This document shows, one piece after another, positions 18,675 through 28,692 of a DNA stretch of 64,000 nucleotides. Under the pieces are notes generated by a model. That model was not told the origin of the DNA, made no database searches, and saw only the letters and a program-made list of their open reading frames with translations. The first letter of the stretch is position 1, and every line of letters begins with the position of its first letter. The stretch is taken from NCBI GenBank assembly GCA_947259485.1, contig CAMYLU010000008.1, forward strand, positions 93,858 to 157,857. The letters are read 5' to 3'. This stretch comes from an uncultured Gammaproteobacteria bacterium. Its GTDB lineage: Bacteria; Pseudomonadota; Gammaproteobacteria; GCA-001735895. The translations under genes were made by a program, and so were the position numbers.

Positions 18675-18693
18675 AAATTACATCAAATTACAT
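18675..18693. repeat. Direct repeat in the cytochrome c'/LysR divergent promoter
   Basis: The nonamer AAATTACAT occurs twice with a 10-bp period (18675-18683 and 18685-18693) in the AT-rich gap between the divergent cytochrome c' and LysR genes. Helical phasing suggests an operator, possibly for the LysR regulator itself. This is an inference from position only. Confidence 0.35.
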
Positions 18694-18718
18694 ATTTTTG
18701 CGCTATAGTGATGCAATT

Positions 18719-19585
18719 ATGCAGCATATTAACTGGGATAATCTACGTTACGTATTGATGGTTGCCAACAAGGGCTCCATCGCCGCAGCCGCGCGCGAGC
18801 TGGAAGTTAACCGCACAACGGTATTACGGCGTATCAATCTATTCCAGGAAAACCTTAACTGTCGTATTTTTGAGCGCAGCGACGCGGGATACGTGTTGAC
18901 TCCGGAAGCGGAGAAAATGATCAATGCCGCGCGTGAAGTTGAAGACACGCTGTTTACCATGCAGCGCCAAATCGCCGGGCACGAGTTGAAACTCGAGGGT
19001 GAATTGCGGGTGACGACGACCGATTCTTTCATGTTATCGGTGCTGGGTCCGCATCTTGCAAGTTTCAGAGAAAAGCACCCGCACATCATCGTCGATTTGC
19101 TGGTTACCAATAGCGTCCTCGATCTCAACCGACGCGATGCGGATGTTGCGATCCGACCAACCGGTTATCCGGACTCAAACCTGGTCTCGAAAAGGCTATG
19201 CGATGTCGAGTTTGGGGTATATGCCTCTGCTGACTATCTTGAGTCTGCCACACCGAGTAATACTATCGAGGCTCGCTGGATAGGACTTGTTGATAGCCTG
19301 AGCAGTACGCCCATTGGCAGCTGGTTCGATGAGACCATCGATAAGTCCAGAATTTGTATGCGCTGTGATTCCTTTGTCGCAATCCGAATCGCTGCGGAAG
19401 CGGGCATCGGACTTGGGCTATTACCCCGCTTCCTGGGCGATGCCTCCCGGGTCCTGACCCGGGTCACATTTCCGACCGAGAATCTGACCACGGGTTTATG
19501 GATTTTAACGCATCCTGACCTGGTACGTTCTGCCCGGGTCCACGCGTTCATCGATCATTTCAGCGAAGCGCTCGGTTCACCCTGA
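18719..19585 (+). CDS. LysR family transcriptional regulator
   Basis: This 288-residue protein has an N-terminal winged helix-turn-helix (NLRYVLMVANKGSIAAAAREL, recognition helix near NRTTVLRRI). A type-2 periplasmic-binding-like effector domain follows (LRVTTTDSFMLSVLGPHLASF onward). ATG 18719 gives the standard LysR N-terminus; an upstream in-frame start at 18641 adds a poorly conserved extension. It is divergent from the cytochrome c' gene, which it may control. Its end overlaps the convergent exporter gene by 26 bp. Confidence 0.92.
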   Translation: MQHINWDNLRYVLMVANKGSIAAAARELEVNRTTVLRRINLFQENLNCRIFERSDAGYVLTPEAEKMINAAREVEDTLFTMQRQIAGHELKLEGELRVTTTDSFMLSVLGPHLASFREKHPHIIVDLLVTNSVLDLNRRDADVAIRPTGYPDSNLVSKRLCDVEFGVYASADYLESATPSNTIEARWIGLVDSLSSTPIGSWFDETIDKSRICMRCDSFVAIRIAAEAGIGLGLLPRFLGDASRVLTRVTFPTENLTTGLWILTHPDLVRSARVHAFIDHFSEALGSP

Positions 19586-20447
19586 TCCTGGTTATACCGA
19601 TACCGCCCAGAATAGTCGCCAGCGCGACGAAATGTTGCCAGGATACTGGCTCCGACAGCAGCCAGGCGCCGCATAAAAAAGCCACCACCGGAATCAGGTA
19701 GTTAATGGTCGACAGAAAGGTCGGCCCGGCGCGGTCGATGACCGCAAACAGGATAATGGTCGCAATTCCGGTTGGGCCGATGCCAAGCCAGATAACTGAC
19801 ATCATCGAATCCTGGCTGATGGCGTTATTTTCGGGTGCCAGAACCAGCCAGATGGGCAGCATGACCAGGCTTGCCATGATGACTACACCACAGGCGCCCA
19901 CCATCGGGCTGAAGCGCGGCAGGCGCTTGATCAGGATCGAATTGACGGCATAACAGGTGGCCGCGATAAAAATGGCCAGGCCACTCCAGAATTCCCGACC
20001 ACCCCCTTCAAACACGGGGCCAAGCAGCAGGGTAACCCCGGTAATGCCAAGCGCAAAGCCGATCAGCTTGTAACGATTGAGCTTTTCGTCGACGATAAAA
20101 TAATGCGCAAACACCATGGTCAGCAGCGGCATGATGGCCATGATCATGCCGGCGACGCCCGAGTCTACCTCTTGTTGCCCCCAGGAGATCAGAAAGAAAG
20201 GTAACGCATTACCGACGATAGCCATTACCAGGAAACCCGCCCAGGTGCGCCAATCCCGGGGAATAGAATGACCGCGCGCGTAGACCACCAGTGACAGCAC
20301 CAATGCACCCAGCGCCAGGCGGTAAAAAACAACCGAGATCGGATCGACGGTGCTGACCGATATCGCGGTAAACATGAAGGAAGTCCCCCACAGTGCGACC
20401 AGGCCCAGCAACAGCGTCCAGTTGATCAGGATTGTTCTTGAATTCAA
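19560..20447 (-). CDS. EamA/DMT family transporter
   Basis: This 295-residue protein has ten predicted membrane helices and two EamA repeats (N-terminal WTLLLGLVALWGTSFMFTAIS; second repeat beginning GLAIFIAATCYAVNSIL). The start is TTG at 20447, three bases after the acetoacetate-CoA ligase stop, which preserves the first helix. It is the last gene of the carnitine operon. Export or import of a pathway-related small molecule is inferred, not shown. Confidence 0.85.
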   Translation of the reverse strand: MNSRTILINWTLLLGLVALWGTSFMFTAISVSTVDPISVVFYRLALGALVLSLVVYARGHSIPRDWRTWAGFLVMAIVGNALPFFLISWGQQEVDSGVAGMIMAIMPLLTMVFAHYFIVDEKLNRYKLIGFALGITGVTLLLGPVFEGGGREFWSGLAIFIAATCYAVNSILIKRLPRFSPMVGACGVVIMASLVMLPIWLVLAPENNAISQDSMMSVIWLGIGPTGIATIILFAVIDRAGPTFLSTINYLIPVVAFLCGAWLLSEPVSWQHFVALATILGGIGITRIRVNRALR

Positions 20448-20450
20448 AGC

Positions 20451-22391
<1,941 letters not shown>

Positions 22392-22395
22392 TTCA

Positions 22396-22555
22396 TGTCA
22401 TCCCGCGGCGCGACCGCAGGATCCAGTCTGATTATCGTGTTCGAACAACACACAATATACCAGTTTGTAAAAAATCAAAATAAACTCGGGCTACGGCCGT
22501 GGTGTGGTACTGGATCCCGCCGGTCCGACGCATCGGGTCGCGCCGCGGGATGACA
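22396..22555. repeat. Paired palindromic (REP-like) element with 20-bp terminal inverted repeats
   Basis: The outermost 20 bases are a perfect inverted repeat (22396-22415 TGTCATCCCGCGGCGCGACC and its complement at 22536-22555). Inner 12-base arms (22416-22427 and 22509-22520) match with one mismatch. Each arm can also fold on itself (ATCCCGCGG stem). The 80-base centre is AT-rich and codes nothing evident. It lies between caiD and the acetoacetate-CoA ligase gene. No transposase is present. Confidence 0.75.
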
Positions 22556-22565
22556 CCTTACGGTG

Positions 22566-23348
22566 TCACTTTCCTTTCCACACCGGATCGCGTTTTTCGG
22601 CGAACGCCTTGAAGCCCTCCATGCCGTCTTCACTGCCATAGAGGGTATCGACAGTCTCAAGCTGGCGCTTGGTAATCCGGTTCATCGTATCCTGGAACTT
22701 CATCGCCTCGGCTTCACGCGCGACTTCCTTGATCGATGCAAACACCAGCGGCGGTCCGGCGGCCAGTTCGAACGCAACCTCCCAGACCCGGTCCATTAAC
22801 TCGTCTGTCGGCAGAACCTCGTTTACCAGGCCCCAACGCAAGGCCTCGGCGCTATCCATCCAGCGGCCGCGATAGAGCATTTCCATCGCCACGTGGTAGG
22901 GAATGCGCTTCGGTAGTTTAATCGTTGCGGCGTCAGCCAGTGTGCCGGCCTTGATCTCGGGTAGCGCGAAACTCGAATGTTCGGAGGCGTAAATCAGGTC
23001 CGCTGACAACATGAGTTCAAAGCCACCACCGACCGCCATACCATTGACCGCGGCAATGACGGGTTTATTAAGACCGCGCAATTCCTGCAGCCCCGCAAAT
23101 CCGCCAACGCCGTAGTCGCCATCAACCGCGTCGCCATCCGCGGCGGCCTTTAAATCCCAACCGGCACAAAAGAATTTATCGCCCGCGGTCTGGACAATGG
23201 CAACGCGCAACTCGGGGTCATCACGAAATTCCCTGAACGTCTCACCCATCAGTCGGCTGGTATGGAGATCGATAGCGTTGGCCTTGGGTCGATCCAGCGT
23301 GACCTCGAGAATCCCGCCTTCTCTGCGGGTAGTGATTACATCAGTCAT
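22566..23348 (-). CDS. caiD: Carnitinyl-CoA dehydratase / crotonobetainyl-CoA hydratase
   Basis: This 260-residue crotonase-fold enzyme aligns by eye along its whole length with E. coli CaiD. Shared segments are ILEVTLDRPKANAID, FRDDPELRVAI, the oxyanion-hole stretch FFCAGWDLKAAA (residues 59-70), PVIAAVNGMAVGGGFEL with catalytic-position Glu111, and the C-terminal FAEKRDPVWKGK. It interconverts crotonobetainyl-CoA and carnitinyl-CoA. It directly abuts the ligase gene (stop and start adjacent at 23348/23349), so coupling is tight. The context of an acyl-CoA dehydrogenase, carnitine dehydrogenase and BKACE supports aerobic gamma-butyrobetaine/carnitine breakdown rather than anaerobic carnitine respiration. 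Confidence 0.93.
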   Translation of the reverse strand: MTDVITTRREGGILEVTLDRPKANAIDLHTSRLMGETFREFRDDPELRVAIVQTAGDKFFCAGWDLKAAADGDAVDGDYGVGGFAGLQELRGLNKPVIAAVNGMAVGGGFELMLSADLIYASEHSSFALPEIKAGTLADAATIKLPKRIPYHVAMEMLYRGRWMDSAEALRWGLVNEVLPTDELMDRVWEVAFELAAGPPLVFASIKEVAREAEAMKFQDTMNRITKRQLETVDTLYGSEDGMEGFKAFAEKRDPVWKGK

Positions 23349-25403
23349 TTATTTCTGCTCCTCTAGAACGATAAGTGCATCGGCCGCGAAAACGCCTTCT
23401 CCCTGCGCACCGATCATTAATGGATTAACGTCAAGTTCGATCAGTGAACCCGAATTCGAGATCGCGAATTGCTGGATAGCAACAATGGCATCGACGGTAG
23501 CTTCAATGTCAGCAGCGGGCTTGCCACGATAGCCATCTAGCAACGGTGCGGATTTAAGACTCGCGACGGTAGCTTCGATTTCATCGCGCCGTGCCGGGAT
23601 GATAAGAGTTTTACTATCCTTCAGGATTTCAACCAGGATGCCGCCGCTGCCGATGGTCAAAACCAGGCCATACTGGGGATCACGAGTTACCCCGACAATC
23701 AATTCGGCCACGGCCGGTTTCATGGTTTCCAGGTAAAGCTGGTCGCTGAGTTTGAATAATTCGTTGGCCGATTGACTAACGTCTGCCTCGTTAACCAGGT
23801 TCAATCGTACCGCGTTATGCTCGGTTTTATGGGCGATGCCGAGCGCTTTCATTACCAGCGGATAGCCCAGGCTCGGTGCAAGCTCCAGTGCTGCTTCGTT
23901 CGAATCGACGCATTGACCTTCCGGTATCGGTACGCCCACCGCGCTTAAACGCTGCTTGGCCCTTGCTTCATCGAGGGTTATCCCGGTGCCGCAGGTCGGG
24001 GCAAGCTGTAATACCGGTTCAGGTCGTTCCTGATTCCAGGCGGCGCCTATGTCGGCGGCGATTCCGGTTGCCTGCAGCGCCTCGTCTATGCCGTAGAAAC
24101 TGACGATGCCACGCCGACTGAAATTCTCTGTATATTCCTCGGGGATATTCTCCGGCATACCGACAACGAACGCGCCCTTGGCCCGGTTATGCTTGAGTGC
24201 GGCTTCGAAGGCGTCGACCGCAATGTGCCATTCCCAGTCTTCGCAGCGCGCATGATGCGGAAAATCGAGGATCAGGTAATTCATATCGAAGTCCAGGGCC
24301 GTCATCCCGCGATAGGTGGCTTCCATTACTTCCCGGTTACCCCAACTGTAGGTCTGGTAGTCGAGAGGGTTGGCAACCGTGACCAGGGGGCCCAGCGCGG
24401 CTTCGATCGGTGCTTTTTGCGAGTCTTCGAGATCGGGGAAGTAAACCTTGTGCCGTGCGGCGGTGTCGGCAATGATGCTGGCTTCACCGCCGGAGCAGCT
24501 CATCGACGATACCCGGTAGCCCTCGAGCGGGCCGTGCTGATGCAGTAGTTTCAGCGTCTCCAGGAACACCGGGATCGATTCGGCCTGGCCGAATCCGTTA
24601 CGGCGTAAAAATTCGCTGGTCACCTCGTGCGAACCCACCAGCGATGCAGTGTGCGACATTGCGGCAGCTTGCGACTGTTCGCTCTTGCCGACCTTGAACA
24701 CGACGATCGGTTTGTTTAAAGCGCGCGATTTTTGCGCCAGTTTTTCCATCGCTACAATTGAATCGAAACCTTCGACGTACATGCCGAGCGCGGTAACGCG
24801 AGGATCATCGAGCAGCGACAGTGCCAGCTCTGATATGCCGACCACCGCCTGGTTGCCAACCGTAACAACGTAGGTCAATGGCAGCCCACGCTTTTGCATC
24901 GTGAAGTTAATCGCGATGTTGGATGACTGGGCGATGATCGCAACCCCGGTGCTGTCGGCCTTTAGACGCTTGCCGCCCTGCTGATCGGGCCACAGCAGCG
25001 CACCGTCGGCGTAATTGATAAAGCCGTAACAGTTCGGGCCGAGAATCGGCATGTCGCCCGCTGCCTCGATCAATGCGGCCTGTAACTCACACCCGGTCTT
25101 ATCGGCTTCGCGAAAGCCCGAGGCATAGCAAACCGCGCCTCCGCAGCCGCGTTCCCGCAACGCCCTGACCACATCGACGCTAGCGTGACGATTAACTCCG
25201 ACAAAGGCGGCATCGGGCACACCGGGCAGGTCCTCGACGCGCTTGAACGCGGGGATTCCGCGCACCTCGATTTTCTCGGGGTGTACCGGCCAGATCTCGC
25301 CCTGGTAGCCCATCAGTTGGCATTGTTCGACCACGCGGCTCGCTTGCAGGCCGCCGATCGCGGTGATCGACCCGGGTCGCAGCAGTCGTTCCAGCCCAGA
25401 CAT
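23349..25403 (-). CDS. ADP-forming acyl-CoA synthetase (acetate-CoA ligase family), candidate betaine/carnitine-CoA ligase
   Basis: This 684-residue fusion has the ACD domain order. A CoA-binding Rossmann domain (ITAIGGLQASRVVEQCQLMG; about 1-130) comes first. A succinyl-CoA-ligase-like domain follows with the phosphohistidine segment AAAMSHTASLVGSHE near 252. A C-terminal ATP-grasp half is marked by GYPLVMKALGIAHKTEHNAVRL (about 545). It forms acyl-CoA from acid, CoA and ATP, giving ADP and phosphate. In this operon it most plausibly activates gamma-butyrobetaine, crotonobetaine or carnitine, the job done elsewhere by AMP-forming CaiC or CoA-transferase CaiB. That role is inferred from context only. 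It overlaps the acyl-CoA dehydrogenase gene by one base. Confidence 0.85.
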   Translation of the reverse strand: MSGLERLLRPGSITAIGGLQASRVVEQCQLMGYQGEIWPVHPEKIEVRGIPAFKRVEDLPGVPDAAFVGVNRHASVDVVRALRERGCGGAVCYASGFREADKTGCELQAALIEAAGDMPILGPNCYGFINYADGALLWPDQQGGKRLKADSTGVAIIAQSSNIAINFTMQKRGLPLTYVVTVGNQAVVGISELALSLLDDPRVTALGMYVEGFDSIVAMEKLAQKSRALNKPIVVFKVGKSEQSQAAAMSHTASLVGSHEVTSEFLRRNGFGQAESIPVFLETLKLLHQHGPLEGYRVSSMSCSGGEASIIADTAARHKVYFPDLEDSQKAPIEAALGPLVTVANPLDYQTYSWGNREVMEATYRGMTALDFDMNYLILDFPHHARCEDWEWHIAVDAFEAALKHNRAKGAFVVGMPENIPEEYTENFSRRGIVSFYGIDEALQATGIAADIGAAWNQERPEPVLQLAPTCGTGITLDEARAKQRLSAVGVPIPEGQCVDSNEAALELAPSLGYPLVMKALGIAHKTEHNAVRLNLVNEADVSQSANELFKLSDQLYLETMKPAVAELIVGVTRDPQYGLVLTIGSGGILVEILKDSKTLIIPARRDEIEATVASLKSAPLLDGYRGKPAADIEATVDAIVAIQQFAISNSGSLIELDVNPLMIGAQGEGVFAADALIVLEEQK

Positions 25404-26563
25404 CAGCCACCCAGCGGGCGCAGCAATTCGCGCGAAATGATATGGCGCTGGATTTCAGAGGTGCCATCCCAGATGCGTTCGACCCGCGCATCGCGCCAGA
25501 ACCGTTCCAGCGGTAGTTCATCCATCAGGCCCATGCCGCCGAAGATCTGGATCGCTTCATCGGTTACGCGCGCCAGCATCTCGGTGGCGAACACCTTGGC
25601 GCTTGCAATTTCGCGATTGGCATCGAGTCCCTCGTCGAGACGCCAGGCCGCAGACAGCGTGAGCCAGTCGGCGGCGTCGATGTCGGTGATCATGTCGGCG
25701 AGTTTGAAAGACACGCCCTGGAATTTGCCGATTTGCTGACCGAACTGTTTACGCTCGACCGCGTAGGGCAGGGCATATTCGAAGGCACGTCGAGCGCGCC
25801 CGACACTGGTTGCGGCGACGGTTAAGCGGGTCGCGTACAACCATTCGTTCATGACTTCGAAGCCGCCGTGTAATTCACCCAGGATCTGACCTTCGGGCAA
25901 ACGGCAATTATCGAAGTTCAGGATACAGTTTTTGTAACCGCGATGACTAACCGAGTTATATCCCGGCCTGATCTCGAATCCCGGCGTGCCGCGGTCTACC
26001 AGGAAGCAGGTGATTTTCTTCTTGATGCCGCGAGGTGTTTCTTCTTCCCCGGTGGCGATAAAGACGATGACGAAGTCAGCAATATCGGCGTGACTGATAA
26101 AATGCTTGCTGCCATTCACAACCCAGTCACTGCCATCCTGCCTGGCACTGCATTTCATGCCACGAACATCGGAACCGGCTCCCGGTTCGGTCATCGCGAG
26201 CGCATCAAATTTTTCACCTTTGACCGCGGGGACCAGGTATTTTTCGCGTTGCTCTTCGGTGCAGGCCTGCAGTATGCCGGAAGGGCGCCCGAAGAATACC
26301 GCGAGTGCGTTGGAGGCGCGACCGAGTTCACGTTCGAGCAGGGTGAAGTCAAGGTGGCTTAAACCACCACCACCAAATTCCTCAGAGATATTGGCGGCGA
26401 AGTAGCCCGCCTCGATACATTTGTCCCGAATTTCGTGGCCGATTTCGATTGGCACTTCGCCGCTGCGCTCGACTTCGGCTTCATGCGGGTAAATCTCGTT
26501 TTCGACGAAGCTTCTGACCGTATCGACGATCATTTCCTGTTCAAAACTGAGTCCGAAATGCAT
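25403..26563 (-). CDS. Acyl-CoA dehydrogenase, probably gamma-butyrobetainyl/crotonobetainyl-CoA dehydrogenase
   Basis: This 386-residue flavoenzyme has the ACAD signatures ALAMTEPGAGSDVRGMKC (about 134-151) and QIFGGMGLMDELPLERFWRDARVERIWDGTSE-type C-terminal segment. The base-position glutamate lies in the WDGTSEIQRHII region as in medium/short-chain members. It would desaturate gamma-butyrobetainyl-CoA to crotonobetainyl-CoA, the substrate for the adjacent CaiD, passing electrons to the ETF encoded 3 kb away. The start follows AAGGAGAAAATA. A REP-like hairpin pair separates it from the upstream carnitine dehydrogenase gene. Confidence 0.88.
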   Translation of the reverse strand: MHFGLSFEQEMIVDTVRSFVENEIYPHEAEVERSGEVPIEIGHEIRDKCIEAGYFAANISEEFGGGGLSHLDFTLLERELGRASNALAVFFGRPSGILQACTEEQREKYLVPAVKGEKFDALAMTEPGAGSDVRGMKCSARQDGSDWVVNGSKHFISHADIADFVIVFIATGEEETPRGIKKKITCFLVDRGTPGFEIRPGYNSVSHRGYKNCILNFDNCRLPEGQILGELHGGFEVMNEWLYATRLTVAATSVGRARRAFEYALPYAVERKQFGQQIGKFQGVSFKLADMITDIDAADWLTLSAAWRLDEGLDANREIASAKVFATEMLARVTDEAIQIFGGMGLMDELPLERFWRDARVERIWDGTSEIQRHIISRELLRPLGG

Positions 26564-26579
26564 TATTTTCTCCTTACTT

Positions 26580-26652
26580 CGTCATTCCCGCGCAAGCGGG
26601 AATCTTTCTAACACGCCGTGATTGCGAGATCCCCGCTTGCGCGGGGATGACG
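26580..26652. repeat. Pair of REP-like hairpins
   Basis: Two inverted 25-base units lie at 26580-26604 and 26628-26652. Each reads CGTCAT-CCCGCGcAAGCGGG-ATC with a GC-rich stem, and their two differences are compensatory. They belong to the same palindrome style as the elements at 22396 and 31511. They fill the only long gap in the carnitine operon besides the caiD/ligase gap. Confidence 0.8.
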
Positions 26653-26676
26653 CCGTATTTAAAGATATGATTCGTG

Positions 26677-27672
26677 TTACTCATCATTAGCGGCTTCCAG
26701 CAGTTGGTGCTCGTAGCGTGCCAGTGTTTTGCCCGCACCCCAGTTGTTGCCCTTGAGCGCCTGCAGGATCGCGATCAGGTTGCTGTCGCGCACGAGCTCA
26801 AGATCGCGCGGGGTCAGGCCAGCGGCCTGCTGCTCGCACTGATCGCCGACCTCATTGACAAACTCATCGGTCAGTTCGGGTACGTCCATGAGTTTGGTCC
26901 AGGGCCACTTCAGGCACGGACCGAACATCGCCAGCATCGCACGCATGCCGCCTTCGCCACCAGCCAGGTGGAAAGTCTGCATGGTACCCATCTGCGCCCA
27001 GCGCAGGCCGGGGCCGTAAGCGATCGCGGCGTCGATTTCCTCGGCGGTCGCGACCTTGTCGTGCAGTAGCCAAAGTGCTTCGCGCCACAAGGCTTCCTGC
27101 AGGCGATCCGACAAAAAACCCTCGATTTCGACGCGACAGTGCAGCGGATGCATGCCGATGGCGGCGAAGAAATGCTTGCCCCATTCGATATATTTCGAAT
27201 TCGTTTGCTCGCCGGCTACCAGTTCAACCAGTGGTAGCAGGTAGACCGGGTTGAACGGATGGGCAACCATCAGGCGCTCGGGATGTGTCATTTCGGACTG
27301 TAGTTCGGTCGGCATGATGCCCGAGGTCGACGATGTGATGACCGCATCACTCGCCGCCGTGGTTTCGATTTCAGCGTAAACCGCGCGCTTGATGTCCGGG
27401 CGTTCAGGCACCGACTCGATGACCAGTTGCGCTCCTTTGGCCGCCTCTGCCGCGCTGGCGTGCCAGCTGATAGTACCCTTGTTCGTGGAACGAACGCTGG
27501 TCAGCTTGGCAAATGCCTGTTCAGCATTGGCGAGCACTGTATTTAGCTTGTTTTCGGCTTCGGGCGCCGGATCAAAGATGCGCACGTCGATTCCATTTTC
27601 GACCAGGCGCGCGCTCCAGCCACCACCGATAACGCCACCGCCGATGATCGCGGCTGTGTTTACCTCAATCAT
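26677..27672 (-). CDS. lcdH: L-carnitine dehydrogenase (carnitine 3-dehydrogenase)
   Basis: This 331-residue 3-hydroxyacyl-CoA-dehydrogenase-fold enzyme has an NAD site AIIGGGVIGGGWSARLVENG (residues 8-27). The segments SSTSGIMPTELQ and the catalytic-His region VAHPFNPVYLLPLVELV are characteristic of L-carnitine dehydrogenases, which oxidise L-carnitine to 3-dehydrocarnitine. In several bacteria this enzyme is fused to a C-terminal betainyl-CoA thioesterase. Here it ends after the dehydrogenase domain, and no thioesterase is adjacent. It lies 12 bp downstream of the BKACE gene. Confidence 0.9.
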   Translation of the reverse strand: MIEVNTAAIIGGGVIGGGWSARLVENGIDVRIFDPAPEAENKLNTVLANAEQAFAKLTSVRSTNKGTISWHASAAEAAKGAQLVIESVPERPDIKRAVYAEIETTAASDAVITSSTSGIMPTELQSEMTHPERLMVAHPFNPVYLLPLVELVAGEQTNSKYIEWGKHFFAAIGMHPLHCRVEIEGFLSDRLQEALWREALWLLHDKVATAEEIDAAIAYGPGLRWAQMGTMQTFHLAGGEGGMRAMLAMFGPCLKWPWTKLMDVPELTDEFVNEVGDQCEQQAAGLTPRDLELVRDSNLIAILQALKGNNWGAGKTLARYEHQLLEAANDE

Positions 27673-27684
27673 GTATCTACTCCC

Positions 27685-28602
27685 TTATTTTGAGACCGGC
27701 GGACGTTTTTGCAGTTGCATTTTTTCGCGCACCTCGGTCGGAGTCATCAGGGTTGCACCCATGTTGGTAACAATGGTTGCCGCCATTTCCACGAGTTGTG
27801 CGTTAGTCGCAAGCTCGCCTTTTCTGAGCCAAAGGTTGTCCTCGAGGCCGACCCGCACATTGCCTCCGGCAAGTACCGCGGCGGCGGCATAGGGCATTTC
27901 GTGGCGGCCGATCGAAAACGCCGAAAAGGTCCAGTTGTCCGGGGTGTTGTTGACCATCGACATGAAGGTGTTCAAGTCATCCGGGGCCCCCCACGGAATA
28001 CCCATACACATCTGGATCATGACCGGGTCCTGGATGATGCCTTCTTCGACCAGCTGCTTGGCAAACCACAGGTGGCCGGTTTCGAAGACTTCGATTTCGG
28101 GACGCACGCCGAGATCGGTCATCATTTGACCCATTGCGCGCAGCATACCGGGGGTATTGGTCATGACGTAGTCAGCCTCGGCGAAATTCATTGTGCCGCA
28201 GTCGAGGGTGCAGATTTCAGGCAGGCATTCGGCGACATGCGCAACACGTTCAGTAGCGCCCGCCATATCGGTTCCAGCCTCGTTCAGGGGTAGCGGATTC
28301 TCCGGGTCGCCAAACACCAGGTCACCGCCCATGCCGGCGGTGAAGTTGACCACGACATCGGTTTCAGAATCACGGATACGATCGATAACCTCACGGTAGA
28401 GTTCTACCCGACGACTGGGTTTGCCGGTTTCAGGTTCGCGCACGTGGCAATGGACAACGGCGGCGCCGGCCTTCGCGGCATCGATCGCGCTGCTGGCGAT
28501 TTGTGCGGGCGAGCGCGGCACGTGGGGAGAACGATCCTGTGAGCTGCCGGAACCGGTAACAGCACAGGTAATGAAAGGGTTCAGATTGGCGCTTAAAGGC
28601 AT
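27685..28602 (-). CDS. BKACE family beta-keto acid cleavage enzyme (dehydrocarnitine cleavage)
   Basis: This 305-residue TIM-barrel enzyme is of the 3-keto-5-aminohexanoate cleavage family. The metal-ligand pattern HCHVREPETGKPSRRVELYREV lies near residue 50 (split here as HCHVREPETGKPS then RRVELYREV), with further segments VVNFTAGMGGD and GNVRVGLEDNLWLRKGELA near 250. In the carnitine pathway (CdhC-type) it condenses 3-dehydrocarnitine with acetyl-CoA to betainyl-CoA plus acetoacetate. Neighbouring carnitine dehydrogenase and acetoacetate-CoA ligase strongly support this substrate. It is the promoter-proximal gene of the operon, divergent from the CdhR-type regulator. Confidence 0.9.
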   Translation of the reverse strand: MPLSANLNPFITCAVTGSGSSQDRSPHVPRSPAQIASSAIDAAKAGAAVVHCHVREPETGKPSRRVELYREVIDRIRDSETDVVVNFTAGMGGDLVFGDPENPLPLNEAGTDMAGATERVAHVAECLPEICTLDCGTMNFAEADYVMTNTPGMLRAMGQMMTDLGVRPEIEVFETGHLWFAKQLVEEGIIQDPVMIQMCMGIPWGAPDDLNTFMSMVNNTPDNWTFSAFSIGRHEMPYAAAAVLAGGNVRVGLEDNLWLRKGELATNAQLVEMAATIVTNMGATLMTPTEVREKMQLQKRPPVSK

Positions 28603-28692
28603 GGCACAGCTCCATTAATAGATCGCGCCATCATGTCATGGATTGCGGGACTGTGATTGCATTAATGCGCAAAATATTTAACAATTTACGCA
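28603..28692. promoter_or_regulatory. Divergent promoter between carnitine operon and AraC/GlxA regulator
   Basis: This 90-bp gap contains the perfect 10-base palindrome GCATTAATGC (28659-28668) followed by an AT-rich stretch. A divergent regulator and structural operon usually share an operator. The palindrome is a candidate but was not compared with known CdhR sites. Confidence 0.35.

Noticed and set aside
22396..22555. Insertion sequence or MITE with coding remnant
   Set aside because: The terminal inverted repeats are real, but the 80-bp centre has no coding sequence and no target-site duplication was visible. It is kept as a palindromic repeat only.
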